A DNA stretch of 64,000 nucleotides from Longitalea arenae (GCF_016924755.1 NZ_JAFFJX010000018.1:48352-112351), one strand, 5' to 3'; counted from the first letter of the stretch, positions 9,550 to 18,875 are shown. Program-made: numbers and translations. The notes: generated by a model from the sequence alone, not told the origin.

Positions 9550-10653
9550 TCAGGCTAATTGTCCCCGTTGGATCACGCCGCCGCCGATCACATCATCGCC
9601 TTCATAAAACACCGCGCTCTGGCCGGGCGCAATGCCTTTGGCGTAATGCGAGAACTGTACCTGCACGCCTTTTTCATGGTTGTACAGGCTGGCCAACGCG
9701 CCTTTATCTTTATACCGGATCTTGGTGATCGCTTCCATGCCATCGCTTATGCCATCGTACTTGATCCAGTTGATCTTACTAACCAGCATATCCTGGCGGT
9801 TCAGGTCATCTTCCTCTCCCAGCATCACCGTATTGGTTTCGGGAATGATATTGGTAACATACACCGGTTTGCCAAAAGTGATATCCAGGCCTTTGCGCTG
9901 GCCAATGGTATAGAAGGGATAGCCTTTATGTTTGCCCAACACTTTACCGGTCTTATCTACAAAATTGCCGCCCAGGACTTTTTCTTCCAGTCCATCAACC
10001 CTTCGCTTCAAAAAGCCCCGGTAATCATTATCGGGCACAAAGCAAATTTCATAGCTCTCGCTCTTCTTCGCCAATTCTGGGTAACCATAATCGAGCGCCA
10101 TCTGGCGGATGGCCGTTTTATGATAAGTACCCAGCGGCAACAGCGTGCGGCTCAGCAGGTCTTGCTGCAGGCCCCATAATACATAACTCTGGTCTTTGGT
10201 CTCATCTACCCCTTTGCTGATATAATACCTGCCATTCTCATGCTGGTGCACATTGGCGTAGTGACCAGTGGCAATATAGTCGCAGCCCAATGCATCGGCC
10301 CGCTTTAAGAGGGCGCGCCATTTAATATGCGTATTGCACATTACACAGGGATTGGGTGTACGCCCTGCCAGGTATTCATCTACAAAATTCTCGATCACAA
10401 AATCGCCGAACTCATCGCGGATATCCAGGATATAGTGCGGAAACCCGTGCTGCACAGCAGCCATGCGGGCATCGTTGAAAGAATCGATATTACAACAGCC
10501 GGTTTCCTTTTTGCCGCCGCCACTGGTGGCATAATCCCATGTTTTCATGGTAATGCCCACCACCTCATAACCCTGATCGTTGAGCATCAGGGCGGTAACG
10601 GTACTGTCGATACCGCCACTCATTGCCACCAAAACTTTTCCTTTACGGCTCAT
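9550..10653 (-). CDS. mnmA: tRNA-specific 2-thiouridylase MnmA
   Basis: The 367-residue enzyme transfers sulfur to U34 of the tRNAs for Lys, Glu and Gln. The N-terminal PP-loop is MSGGIDST (11-18). The catalytic cysteine pair is present: C103 in NPCVMCN and C204 in YEICFV. The central GHY and KDQSYVLW segments and the C-terminal beta-barrel (SAVFYEGDDVIGGGVI) are in place. Length is normal for the family. A -7 box lies about 22 nt upstream at 10675-10682 and a terminator follows, so the gene is probably transcribed alone. Confidence 0.95.
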   Translation of the reverse strand: MSRKGKVLVAMSGGIDSTVTALMLNDQGYEVVGITMKTWDYATSGGGKKETGCCNIDSFNDARMAAVQHGFPHYILDIRDEFGDFVIENFVDEYLAGRTPNPCVMCNTHIKWRALLKRADALGCDYIATGHYANVHQHENGRYYISKGVDETKDQSYVLWGLQQDLLSRTLLPLGTYHKTAIRQMALDYGYPELAKKSESYEICFVPDNDYRGFLKRRVDGLEEKVLGGNFVDKTGKVLGKHKGYPFYTIGQRKGLDITFGKPVYVTNIIPETNTVMLGEEDDLNRQDMLVSKINWIKYDGISDGMEAITKIRYKDKGALASLYNHEKGVQVQFSHYAKGIAPGQSAVFYEGDDVIGGGVIQRGQLA

Positions 10654-10674
10654 ATCATAAAAAAATTAAGCTTG

Positions 10675-10682
10675 CAAATATA
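10675..10682 (-). promoter_or_regulatory. Bacteroidota -7 box for mnmA
   Basis: The minus strand reads TATATTTG, an exact TAnnTTTG, 21 nt before the mnmA ATG. No clear -33 TTG is seen at the usual distance. Confidence 0.65.
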
Positions 10683-10879
10683 CGATTAATGGCTCAAAGG
10701 GAGGAACCAGGGCCGACGGGCTGCCGGTTATCCGGTTTCCCAACCGGCCAACAGGGCTAATAACAGCAAAGGGCTCAAATAGTTGAAAGGCGAAGCCATT
10801 AGATCCCCAAAATCGCAAAACCCCGAAATTCTTGTCTTATCTTCCATCCTAACTTCTATCACCAAACTTTAGAGTCATT

Positions 10880-13471
10880 ATGAGAAAACATGATGCCTGC
10901 ACCCGGATCTGGATGATGGTGGCTTGTATAATATTTTCAATACATACCGCCCCTGCGCAGGACCTTGCTTATTATCTTCCCGACAGCATTACCTACAATA
11001 CAGCCATTCCCAAACCCAGGGATATCATTTACCATGAGCCCGGCGAATGGCATGTGACCCATGACCGCCTGGTGAATTATATGTACGCGGTAGCAGCGGC
11101 CGCTCCTGAGCGTATCAAACTGGAGCGGATGGGCTTTACCTATGAGAACCGGCCGCAAGTGCTGCTGATCATTACTTCGCCGCAAAATCACCAGCGGCTC
11201 GAAGCCATCCGCGAACAACATCTTCAGCTAAGCGATCCCCAACGGTCGGCCGGCCTCAATATCGACAATATGCCCATCGTCGTGTATATTGGTCATTCCA
11301 TCCATGGCAATGAATCGAGCGGGGCCAACGCCGCCCTGGTAAGCGCCTATTACCTGGCAGCCGCACAGGGCAAACAGATCGATGCGCTTTTGCAAAAAAC
11401 CGTCATTCTTTTCGACCCTTCCTTTAATCCGGATGGTTTACAACGCTTCTCCACCTGGGTGAACCAGCACAAAAGCAAGAACCTGGTAACCGATCCCAAT
11501 AGCCGCGAGTTCAATGAAGTATGGCCCGGTGGCCGTTTCAACCATTACTGGTTCGACCTGAACCGCGACTGGCTGCCATTGGTGCATGTGGAAAGCCGCA
11601 ACAGGCTGGAATGGTTTCATAAATGGAAACCAAATATTTTGACCGACCATCATGAACAGGGCAGCAATGCCACTTTCTTCTTCCAACCAGGGGTACCCTC
11701 GCGCGTAAATCCATTGACCCCGGCCGGCAACCAGGAACTTACTGGTAAACTCGGTGCATTTCATGCAGCCTTCCTCGACCGCATCGGCTCCCTGTATTTT
11801 ACCAAAGAGAACTATGATGATTTTTATTACGGTAAAGGTTCCACCTACCCCGATATAAATGGCGCCATCGGCATCCTCTTCGAACAGGCTTCCTCGCGGG
11901 GGCATGCCCAGGAAACAGAACATGGTACCCTGCGTTTTCCGTTCACGATCAAAAATCAGTTCACCACTACCCTTTCTACCCTCGAAGGCGCCAACGTTTT
12001 ACGCAAAGAATTCCTTAGCTACCAGCGCGATTTTTATAAGAACGCCCTCGCCGAAGCCGCCACCACTCCCATAAAAGCCTATGTTTTCGGCAGTGGCCGC
12101 GACCGCAGTAAAACGGCTTTGTTCGTTGATATGTTAAGACGCCAGCAGATCGACGTATATGAACTGAATACCGCTTTACAGGCAGATGGTACTGCTTTCG
12201 AAAAAGGAAATGCCTTTGTGGTGCCCGCCCATCAGGCGCAATACCGCGTGATCAGGGCCATCTTCGATAAAACACTCAATTATAAAGACAGCCTGTTTTA
12301 CGACATTACCGCCTGGACCTTACCCCTCGCCTTTGGATTACCCTATGCTGAATTAAATGCGGGCCGTTACAATAACTCGCTGTTGGGTACGAAAGTCGAC
12401 AAAGCCATACAACCCACCGGAAGCGTTGTGGGTGATAAAAGCAGCTATGGATACCTGTTTGAATGGGATGAATATTATGCGCCCCGCGCCTTGTATGCAT
12501 TACAGCAGGCAGGTATTATGACGCGGGCAGCATCTGCTCCTTTCGACATAGCGGTTCATGATGGCAGGCGCAGATTCAATTACGGCGCTATTTTTATTCC
12601 GGTAACAACACAAACGATGGATGCCGGTAAAATATACCAGCAGGTAAAAACAGCAGCAGAACAAAACGGTATTACAATCTATTCCCTCCATACCGGCAGC
12701 GCGAGCAGCGGCAGCGACCTGGGCAGCCACCGAATGCGGCCGGTAGCACAACCTTCCATCGCTTTGCTCACCGGTACCGGTGTGAATGCTACCGATGCCG
12801 GCGAGATCTGGTTCCTGCTCGACCAGCATTTTAATATTCCGGCTACCCAGCTCGAAGTGCCGGTCTTTAACCGGATCGATCTCACCCGCTACAATACCCT
12901 CATCATGGTTGGCGGCACGTATAATAACCTCGACAAAGAAAAGCTCCGTAACTGGATCCAGGCCGGCGGTACTTTCATCGTTACTGAAGAAGCGGTTCAA
13001 TGGGCCGCACAAAACGGACTGACCACGGTAAGCTTTAAAAAGGCAAAAGAAGACAGCGCGAAACAAATCCCTTATATAGAACGTGAATACCGGCTTGGCG
13101 CACAAAGAATGAATGGCGCCATCTTCAGGGCCATCACCGATCTAAGCCATCCGCTTGCTTACGGCTACAACCAGCCGTATATCGATCTGTTCAAAGCCAA
13201 TGCTGTTTACCCCGAACGGAATAAAAATCCCTATTCAAATCCGCTCGTGTATGGCGATAAACCTTTGCAAAGTGGTTTTGTAACAAAGGAAAACTATAAT
13301 GCCATAAAGAATTCAGCGGCTGTTCTGGTGAACACGCTGGGTTATGGCCGCGTGATCTCCATTGCCGACAATCCGAATTTCAGGGCGTTCTGGCTGGGCG
13401 GAACCAAATTGTTCTTAAACTCGATCTTCTTCGGAAGACTGATTGAGCCAGGATCTGCACGCAACGAATAA
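10880..13471 (+). CDS. Secreted M14-family zinc carboxypeptidase-like protein
   Basis: The 863-residue product has a signal peptide (1-26, ending APAQ). The peptidase_M14 domain covers about 45-370. Zinc ligands are H142 and E145 (HGNESSG) and the histidine in TDHHEQG (H257 or H258). The catalytic Glu is probably E335 in ILFEQASSRG. The long C-terminal half ends in a region like class I glutamine-amidotransferase folds (TLIMVGGTYNNLDKEKLRNWIQ, residues about 670-700), as in other large Bacteroidota M14 proteins. It probably trims peptides or peptidoglycan fragments in the periplasm; the substrate is not known. All metal ligands are present. A GCTRATKT array starts 7 nt after the stop. Confidence 0.88.
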   Translation: MRKHDACTRIWMMVACIIFSIHTAPAQDLAYYLPDSITYNTAIPKPRDIIYHEPGEWHVTHDRLVNYMYAVAAAAPERIKLERMGFTYENRPQVLLIITSPQNHQRLEAIREQHLQLSDPQRSAGLNIDNMPIVVYIGHSIHGNESSGANAALVSAYYLAAAQGKQIDALLQKTVILFDPSFNPDGLQRFSTWVNQHKSKNLVTDPNSREFNEVWPGGRFNHYWFDLNRDWLPLVHVESRNRLEWFHKWKPNILTDHHEQGSNATFFFQPGVPSRVNPLTPAGNQELTGKLGAFHAAFLDRIGSLYFTKENYDDFYYGKGSTYPDINGAIGILFEQASSRGHAQETEHGTLRFPFTIKNQFTTTLSTLEGANVLRKEFLSYQRDFYKNALAEAATTPIKAYVFGSGRDRSKTALFVDMLRRQQIDVYELNTALQADGTAFEKGNAFVVPAHQAQYRVIRAIFDKTLNYKDSLFYDITAWTLPLAFGLPYAELNAGRYNNSLLGTKVDKAIQPTGSVVGDKSSYGYLFEWDEYYAPRALYALQQAGIMTRAASAPFDIAVHDGRRRFNYGAIFIPVTTQTMDAGKIYQQVKTAAEQNGITIYSLHTGSASSGSDLGSHRMRPVAQPSIALLTGTGVNATDAGEIWFLLDQHFNIPATQLEVPVFNRIDLTRYNTLIMVGGTYNNLDKEKLRNWIQAGGTFIVTEEAVQWAAQNGLTTVSFKKAKEDSAKQIPYIEREYRLGAQRMNGAIFRAITDLSHPLAYGYNQPYIDLFKANAVYPERNKNPYSNPLVYGDKPLQSGFVTKENYNAIKNSAAVLVNTLGYGRVISIADNPNFRAFWLGGTKLFLNSIFFGRLIEPGSARNE

Positions 13472-13478
13472 CCAATGA

Positions 13479-13510
13479 GCTAATTTGCTAATTTGCTAAT
13501 GTGCTAATGG
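13479..13510 (+). repeat. Octamer array GCTRATKT after the M14 gene
   Basis: Four units (GCTAATTT, GCTAATTT, GCTAATGT, GCTAATGG) begin 7 nt after the stop codon in the sense direction. An inverted copy lies at 13566-13597, and the two can pair over about 30 nt. The rest of the 186-nt gap shows no gene. Confidence 0.85.
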
Positions 13511-13565
13511 TCAATATTGTAATTACTACGCATTTGCAGTGCTGTTAATAATTGAGCTTGCATTT

Positions 13566-13597
13566 AATTAGCACATCAGCAAATCAGCACATTAGCA
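13566..13597 (-). repeat. Inverted copy of the GCTRATKT array
   Basis: The minus strand reads GCTAATGT, GCTGATTT, GCTGATGT and GCTAATTA in 8-nt units. Together with 13479-13510 it forms a long imperfect hairpin between the M14 gene and ssb. Confidence 0.8.
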
Positions 13598-13657
13598 TAT
13601 TATTCTTTAATTTGCCCCACAAAACAATATTTAAGTACGACGCTAAATTTATTAAGT

Positions 13658-14110
13658 ATGATCAAGTTACAAGTAATCGGCAACCTGGGTAAAGATTGTG
13701 TTACCAACAATGTGAATGGGAAAACGGTAATGAATTTTACGGTAGCGCACACAGAAAGGTTTCGTGATGCCCAGGGTAACCAGAAAGACAAGACCATTTG
13801 GGTGGATTGTGCTTACTGGAGCGACCGGACCGGCATTGCGCCTTACCTGCGCAAAGGCACCCAGGTATACGTAGAAGGAAACCCCGAAATAAGAACATTT
13901 ACCAAACAAGATGGAACATATGGCGCTTCACTTACCCTGCGCGTTGTGTCAATACAATTATTGGGTGGCCGTCCTGAAGGCGGCAGCGGTGGGGGAGACT
14001 ATAGCGGCGGCGCCAGTCAGTATTCAGCGCCCACGCAAAGAAGCAGTGCCCCAACATCATCATCTGGCAGCGGTGGCTTTAATGAGCCTGTAGATGATCT
14101 GCCATTTTAG
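13658..14110 (+). CDS. ssb: Single-stranded DNA-binding protein
   Basis: The 150-residue product has the OB-fold of bacterial SSB (IGNLGKDCV... FTVAHTERF... IWVDCAYW... YVEGNPEIRTF) over residues 1-105. A Gly/Ser-rich flexible linker follows, then the conserved acidic tip DDLPF that recruits repair and replication partners. It covers single-stranded DNA during replication, recombination and repair. ATG at 13658 gives the canonical start (MIKLQVIGNLGKD). A strong terminator follows at 14185. Confidence 0.95.
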   Translation: MIKLQVIGNLGKDCVTNNVNGKTVMNFTVAHTERFRDAQGNQKDKTIWVDCAYWSDRTGIAPYLRKGTQVYVEGNPEIRTFTKQDGTYGASLTLRVVSIQLLGGRPEGGSGGGDYSGGASQYSAPTQRSSAPTSSSGSGGFNEPVDDLPF

Positions 14111-14146
14111 TCAATGTGCCAATGTGCTGATTTGCTAATGTGCTAT
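14111..14146 (+). repeat. Octamer array GCTRATKT after ssb
   Basis: It starts directly at the ssb stop codon and reads, in sense orientation, AATGTGCCAATGTGCTGATT and then TGCTAATGTGCTA. The words are the same as those found after four other genes in the window. Confidence 0.75.
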
Positions 14147-14184
14147 GAAATGCAGTTCCGATAGTGAAGAATAATAATTAGAAT

Positions 14185-14221
14185 AAGCCGGTAACATCGT
14201 AATGAAGTTGCCGGCTTTTTT
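14185..14221 (+). terminator. Rho-independent terminator of ssb
   Basis: The 11-bp stem AAGCCGGTAAC / GTTGCCGGCTT (one G-U pair) closes an 11-nt loop and is followed by T6. It lies 75 nt after the ssb stop. Confidence 0.88.
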
Positions 14222-14307
14222 GTGCATTGTCAATTCACGATCTTATGGGCATGCGGGCGATCATGAACCTGCAGAAGACAATAAGAAAGCTGCGAGCCCG
14301 CAATACG

Positions 14308-14446
14308 GGTAACCGGCAACTGGTAACCGGTAACTGGTAACCGGCAACCGGCAAAAGGTAACCGGTAACTGGTAACCGGCAACCGGGAACTGGTAACCGG
14401 TAACTGGTAACCGGCAACCGGGAACTGGTAACCGGCAACTGGTAAC
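14308..14446. repeat. Heptamer array YAACYGG (about 20 units)
   Basis: The plus strand reads GGTAACC, GGCAACT, GGTAACC, GGTAACT and so on, a 7-nt period with variation mainly at two positions. It is the CCRGTTR family read on the other strand. It lies in the convergent gap after ssb. Frames through it (for example 14235-14491) encode LPVTSYR-like strings and are not genes. Confidence 0.9.
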
Positions 14447-14449
14447 AGT

Positions 14450-14484
14450 GAACTTAGAACTTTGAACTATTAACTTTGAACTTG
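14450..14484. repeat. Heptamer array GAACTTW overlapping a gene end
   Basis: Five 7-nt units (GAACTTA, GAACTTT, GAACTAT, TAACTTT, GAACTTG) cover the stop codon (14454-14456) and the last nine or so codons of the minus-strand gene that ends here. Confidence 0.8.
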
Positions 14485-15776
14485 TTCTCAAACTCCTTCA
14501 CCAGTCTTTCAATCTCAAACCTGCTCACCGGCTTCCGCTGATCATCGATATCAATCACATACAAATACCCCCTGTTGCCAGTGGTAGCACTAAAAGCGCT
14601 CACCAGGTTGAACTGATCACTTACCAGCAGGCGGCCATTCGATGTATTCCATAATTCCTTGGCGCACAAACAACCCATCGTAGGCGTTAGCGGATACCAG
14701 GGTTTGTTCCTGAAATACTCCGGGTCGATGGTAGTGCCGTGCGCGATGATGGAATTGCGGCCGATCTTACCGGCATAAAATGCTTCTGTAAGGGAACTGA
14801 AATTCCGCAGCGCGGGCGGCAGCAATTGCAAATAAGACCATAACGCATCAAAGTTGGGCGTATACACCACACTGTCGCCGGCATGAAAGTAACTTGTCCA
14901 TTTTCTTTCATAAGGCATTACCAGCTGCAGGTTTGGCGTAGGGCCAATTAGTTTATTATACGTGACCGCAGTGCCCTGAATGCTGTATACACCCTGTGGC
15001 GTATTGCCATCGGGAATAAAATAGGGCATGCCCGAAGCAGCACGCGCCAGTTGCTCAATCATCATCAGGCGGCCATCGGCATGACGCATAAAACTGCCAT
15101 CGGCATTTTGTACAATGGCCAGTCCGGCATAATCGCGATTATGGCGTTGAAAGGAATAAATGACCTTCTTCTTTACTACCTGTTGATAGCGGAACAATTC
15201 CACCAGGTCGTTCACGGCAGGCGCTTTATAGTGGGTATAGCTATTCAGGTATTTATCCAATTCGAACAGCACCGGAATATGGCCGTAATTAGGGAATTGC
15301 TCCCTGATCCTTTTTCGAATCGTGGCGGTATTGGCGGTTGATGAATCGTATCGCAGGCTATACACCGCTGCCATGGCAAACAGAAAGGGATTGGATTCCT
15401 TCGCCAGTAACAATTGAATGCTTTGAATGTATTGATGTGGATACATGCCATACACGGCTTCAAGCATGGCCCGTTTGGTATCATATTGCAGCGCATCGTA
15501 GTGAACAAATAACTGGGTAATGCCCTGTTGGGTGGTATCATTGTCGAGCATGAACTGAACAATGGCCCGGCAGGCAGCTTCATACTTATCTTCGGTATTA
15601 CTGTCGAGTGGCGCTAAAAACGCCTTGCCCACTACATTCTCGTGCAGGTCTTTTAATAATAGTTGCCGCTTTTTATATAGCACAAAATCGCTATAAATAT
15701 CTTCCCGGCGCGGCTGCGCTTCTGTATCATATTGTAAAAAAACAAGTAAACAAAGAAGTACGGCCTTAACCTTCAT
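14454..15776 (-). CDS. Secreted protein with L,D-transpeptidase-like HG...TMGC motif
   Basis: The 440-residue product has a signal peptide (about 1-20, ending TEAQ). The middle is helical with no family I can name. Residues 265-285 (TPQGVYSIQGT) and the HGTT (H346) ... TMGCLC (C369) pair resemble the catalytic layout of YkuD L,D-transpeptidases (HG, then about 20 residues, then S/T-x-G-C). The usual Arg after Cys is absent. If the resemblance holds, it would act on peptidoglycan in the periplasm. The last residues (FKVNSSKF) are encoded by a heptamer repeat array that also supplies the stop codon. Confidence 0.75.
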   Translation of the reverse strand: MKVKAVLLCLLVFLQYDTEAQPRREDIYSDFVLYKKRQLLLKDLHENVVGKAFLAPLDSNTEDKYEAACRAIVQFMLDNDTTQQGITQLFVHYDALQYDTKRAMLEAVYGMYPHQYIQSIQLLLAKESNPFLFAMAAVYSLRYDSSTANTATIRKRIREQFPNYGHIPVLFELDKYLNSYTHYKAPAVNDLVELFRYQQVVKKKVIYSFQRHNRDYAGLAIVQNADGSFMRHADGRLMMIEQLARAASGMPYFIPDGNTPQGVYSIQGTAVTYNKLIGPTPNLQLVMPYERKWTSYFHAGDSVVYTPNFDALWSYLQLLPPALRNFSSLTEAFYAGKIGRNSIIAHGTTIDPEYFRNKPWYPLTPTMGCLCAKELWNTSNGRLLVSDQFNLVSAFSATTGNRGYLYVIDIDDQRKPVSRFEIERLVKEFENKFKVNSSKF

Positions 15777-16126
15777 AGTTGTAAATATACTTTACCGGCT
15801 GAAAAAAAATCTTTAATTATCTGTAACTTCAGTCACCTTTTCGCAGCATCGATCTTATTGGCGGGTACTCAGCAAGAAACGTGCAGTTATTAATTTATTC
15901 AGTATAAGCAAAGAAAATTGTTTGTGGTTTGGTTTTTGCGAAAACAGCCAAACACTAAACGCACGATCTGCCGAACTGCTGAATCCCGCCTGCAACCGGC
16001 AAAGGACTGAACAAGCCATGATACATGTAGCCGGCAACCGGTAGGTCCCAAATAACCCGAAACCTGAAATTGTAATGGATCGATTCATGAACCTCATCAA
16101 CTTGTCAACTAATCAACCTTAACTCT
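15777..16126. other. Divergent 350-nt gap without a gene
   Basis: On the minus side, TATATTTA just upstream of 15776 is one mismatch from the -7 consensus. Traces of the AACCGGC/AACCGGT heptamer lie at about 16010-16052. CATCAAC/GTCAACT words (16094-16118) run nearly up to the start codon of the oxidoreductase gene. I see no coding region here; an 81-codon minus frame at 15855-16100 has no recognisable content. Confidence 0.5.
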
Positions 16127-17539
16127 ATGTCAAAAAGAGATTACGCATCTACCCGCCGCAGATTCTTAAAGCAGTTAACAGCTTCCGCTGCGATGCTGTC
16201 TGCCAGTCCCTTTGCCTCCATCGCCAAAGCCAATGAAGAAACACTGGAAGAACGCATCATCCGGTATGAAAAGCGCATCAGTGCCAATGACGCCATTCGC
16301 ATAGGCATTATTGGCACAGGCATTATGGGGCACCAGGATCTTCAGACAGCCCTCAAAGTACCGGGCGTTGAACTGGCCGGCGCCTGCGACCTGTATACCG
16401 GCCGGCTCGAGCGGATGAAGGAATTACATGGCAGCTCTTTATTCACCACTCAGGATTACCGCGAATTATTAAATAAAAAAGACATTGATGCCGTGATCAT
16501 TGCCACCAGCGATCACTGGCATGCTCGGATAGCCACCGAAGCATTTCGCAAGAATAAACACGTGTATTGCGAAAAGCCGATGGTGCATAAGATCTGGGAA
16601 GGCCTGCCATTGATCGGCGCGCAGCGACTGAGTAAAAAAGTGATGCAGGTGGGCAGCCAGCGGGTAAGCAGTATTGCCTATATCAAAGCAAAAGAATTAT
16701 ATAAAGCCGGCGAAATCGGTGCGCTTAATTGTGTAGAAGCCACCTACGACCGGCAAAGCGCGATCGGCGCCTGGGAATATACCATGCCCACGGATGCCAG
16801 TCCGCAAACAGTGGACTGGCGGCGCTACCTGAACGGAATGCCCCAGATGGCCTTCGACCCCAAAAAGTTTTTCTGGTGGCGCAATTACAAAGCTTTCGGC
16901 ACTGGTATGGCCGGCGATCTGTTCGTACATCTGCTGTCAGGCGTGCATATGATCACCGATAGCAATGGCCCTACCCGCATTGTATCGAGCGGACAACTAT
17001 CTTATTGGAAAGATGGCCGCGATGTACCGGATGTAATGACGGCCATTATGGATTATCCGCAAACAAAGGCGCATCCTGCTTTTCAACTCATGTTACGGGT
17101 GAACTTCATCAGCGGTGGCGGTAATAAGAGTATGATCCGCCTCTATGGTACGGAAGGGATGATCGAGCTGGAAGGCAATGGCTTTACGGTAACGCACAGT
17201 ATGTTACCGAAGGCGCCGGGCATCGGCGGTTATGATGCCCTGAACACTTATCCTACCAGCATGCAGGAGGAACTGAAAAAACAATACAATGAGCGCTGGA
17301 CGAAAGAAGATCATAAACGTCCGGAAAAGGCGCCGGTAAAATATAAGGTGCATGATGGCTATAGCGATCACCTCGATCATTTCACGAATTTCTTCGACGC
17401 TATTCGCAATGGCACGATGGCCAATGAAGGACCTGAATTTGCTTTCCGGGCCGCAGCGCCCTGCCTGGCCGCCAATGACAGCTATTACCAGAAAAGGGTC
17501 ATTCACTGGGACCCCGTGAATATGAAACTAAAAGCATGA
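16127..17539 (+). CDS. Tat-exported Gfo/Idh/MocA-family oxidoreductase
   Basis: The 470-residue product starts with a twin-arginine signal (TRRRFLK at 9-15, then ASAAMLSASPFASIAKA), so it is exported folded with its cofactor. The Rossmann domain has GIIGTGIMG near 58-66. The family motif EKP lies at 149-151 (YCEKPMVH). A C-terminal alpha/beta domain follows (KFFWWRNYKAFGTGMAGDLFVHLL). Such exported Bacteroidota proteins act on sugars or cyclitols; the substrate cannot be read here. An Ldh-family dehydrogenase gene follows after 123 nt and may work with it. Confidence 0.9.
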   Translation: MSKRDYASTRRRFLKQLTASAAMLSASPFASIAKANEETLEERIIRYEKRISANDAIRIGIIGTGIMGHQDLQTALKVPGVELAGACDLYTGRLERMKELHGSSLFTTQDYRELLNKKDIDAVIIATSDHWHARIATEAFRKNKHVYCEKPMVHKIWEGLPLIGAQRLSKKVMQVGSQRVSSIAYIKAKELYKAGEIGALNCVEATYDRQSAIGAWEYTMPTDASPQTVDWRRYLNGMPQMAFDPKKFFWWRNYKAFGTGMAGDLFVHLLSGVHMITDSNGPTRIVSSGQLSYWKDGRDVPDVMTAIMDYPQTKAHPAFQLMLRVNFISGGGNKSMIRLYGTEGMIELEGNGFTVTHSMLPKAPGIGGYDALNTYPTSMQEELKKQYNERWTKEDHKRPEKAPVKYKVHDGYSDHLDHFTNFFDAIRNGTMANEGPEFAFRAAAPCLAANDSYYQKRVIHWDPVNMKLKA

Positions 17540-17597
17540 TGTGCTGATCGGCTAGTGACTAATTTGCTGATTTGCTAATGTGCTGATTTGCTAATGG
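17540..17597 (+). repeat. Octamer array GCTRATKT after the oxidoreductase gene
   Basis: It begins at the stop codon. In sense orientation it contains GCTGATTT, GCTAATGT, GCTGATTT and GCTAATGG in 8-nt steps, preceded by a more degraded part. A short AACTGGTAACTG heptamer piece follows at about 17611-17623. Confidence 0.85.
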
Positions 17598-17662
17598 AAT
17601 ACGCCTGCAGGAACTGGTAACTGAACGATCCATTTGCAACAGAAAAGGACTTTCTTTGCACC

Positions 17663-18742
17663 ATGGCTGAAAAAATATACTCGTACCAACAGTTATTCAA
17701 TTTTACCAACCTGGTATTTCAACAGATCGGCTGTCCGCCTGAACAGGCCGAACTCGCCACCGAAGTTTTATTGAGCGCCGACTTGCGCGGCATTGATTCC
17801 CATGGCGTTGCCCGCCTCAGCGGTTATGTTCGCCTCTGGGAAGCCAAAAGGGTGAATGCCAAACCGGTGATCAGGATCATTCATGAAACACCTTCTACCG
17901 CCGTAGTGGATGGGGATAGTGGATTAGGGCTCGTAGTGGCGCCCTTTGCCATGCAGGTAGCCATCGAGAAGGCCAAAAATGTAGGCACCGGCTGGGTCAG
18001 TGTACAGAACAGTAATCACTTTGGGATTGCCGGCTATCACGCCATGATGGCCCTCGAATATGACATGATCGGCCTGGCCATGACCAATGCCAGTCCACTG
18101 GTGGCGCCCACTTTTTCAACCGAACGCCTGCTGGGCACCAATCCCATTTGCGTAAGCATCCCGGCCGGTGAAGAGCCTGCTTTTGTGGCCGACCTGGCCA
18201 CCACCACTGCCGCCAATGGCAAACTGGAGATCCTGCAACGGAAGAACCTGGAAGCCCCGCTGGGCTGGATCCAGGATAAAGAAGGTAAGGCGAGCACCAA
18301 CGCCCACGAGCTGAAAACCGGCGGCGCGCTGCTGCCGCTGGGCGGCGACCGGGAGCATGGCAGCCATAAGGGATATGCGCTGGGTGCCGTGGTCGATATC
18401 TTTTCAGCCGTACTCAGCGGCGCCAATTACGGGCCCTGGGTTCCTCCCTTTCCGGCTTATGTGCCCATGCCCACCGGCATGCCGGGTAAAGGCATCGGTC
18501 ATTTCTTTGGCGCCATGCGCGTGGATGCATTCCGCCCCGCCAGTGATTTCAAAGAACATATGGACAAATGGATCAGGCGTTTCCGCAGTGCCAAACCGGT
18601 GAAAGGCGAAGAAAAAGTACTGATCCCCGGTGATCCCGAGCGCGAGATGGAAGCGGTTCGTTTCAAAGAAGGCATTCCGTTGCTGGAGGCGGTAGCAAAT
18701 GATCTTAATGCGCTGGGAGAACGGTTTGGTGTTAAGTTATAA
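17663..18742 (+). CDS. Ldh-family (malate/L-lactate-type) NAD(P)-dependent dehydrogenase
   Basis: The 359-residue product matches the MDH2/Ldh family, which also includes ureidoglycolate and sugar-acid dehydrogenases and is unrelated to the classical Rossmann LDH/MDH. Family signatures seen are DLRGIDSHGVARL (catalytic His47), NSNHFGIAGY (His119), LLGTNPICVSIP and KGYALGAVVDIFSAVLSG. Exact substrate is not deducible. TTTCTTTG (one mismatch to the -7 box) ends only 4 nt before the ATG, so the transcript may have almost no leader. Confidence 0.88.
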   Translation: MAEKIYSYQQLFNFTNLVFQQIGCPPEQAELATEVLLSADLRGIDSHGVARLSGYVRLWEAKRVNAKPVIRIIHETPSTAVVDGDSGLGLVVAPFAMQVAIEKAKNVGTGWVSVQNSNHFGIAGYHAMMALEYDMIGLAMTNASPLVAPTFSTERLLGTNPICVSIPAGEEPAFVADLATTTAANGKLEILQRKNLEAPLGWIQDKEGKASTNAHELKTGGALLPLGGDREHGSHKGYALGAVVDIFSAVLSGANYGPWVPPFPAYVPMPTGMPGKGIGHFFGAMRVDAFRPASDFKEHMDKWIRRFRSAKPVKGEEKVLIPGDPEREMEAVRFKEGIPLLEAVANDLNALGERFGVKL

Positions 18743-18749
18743 ACCAATT

Positions 18750-18868
18750 GTTACAAGGTGCAGGTTGCAGGTTACAGGAAAAATCAATACGGCAGGTAGC
18801 CATGTAACCTTGAACTTATAAGGCGCAACGCTGAAGTGGTAACCGGAAACCAGCAACTGGTAACTGTT
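18750..18868. repeat. Short heptamer pieces upstream of lysC
   Basis: At 18750-18778 there are GTTACAA, GGTGCAG, GTTGCAG, GTTACAG words. At 18837-18868 there are GGTAACC, AACCAGC, AACTGGT words of the YAACYGG family. The second piece directly precedes the lysC -7 box. Confidence 0.6.
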
Positions 18869-18875
18869 TGCACCT

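Noticed and set aside
14235..14491. Open frames coding LPVTSYR-like repeats (also at 23621-23881 and 40245-40526)
   Set aside because: They are translations of the CCRGTTR heptamer arrays. A 7-nt period gives a 7-residue repeat in every stop-free frame, with no promoter, start context or family likeness.
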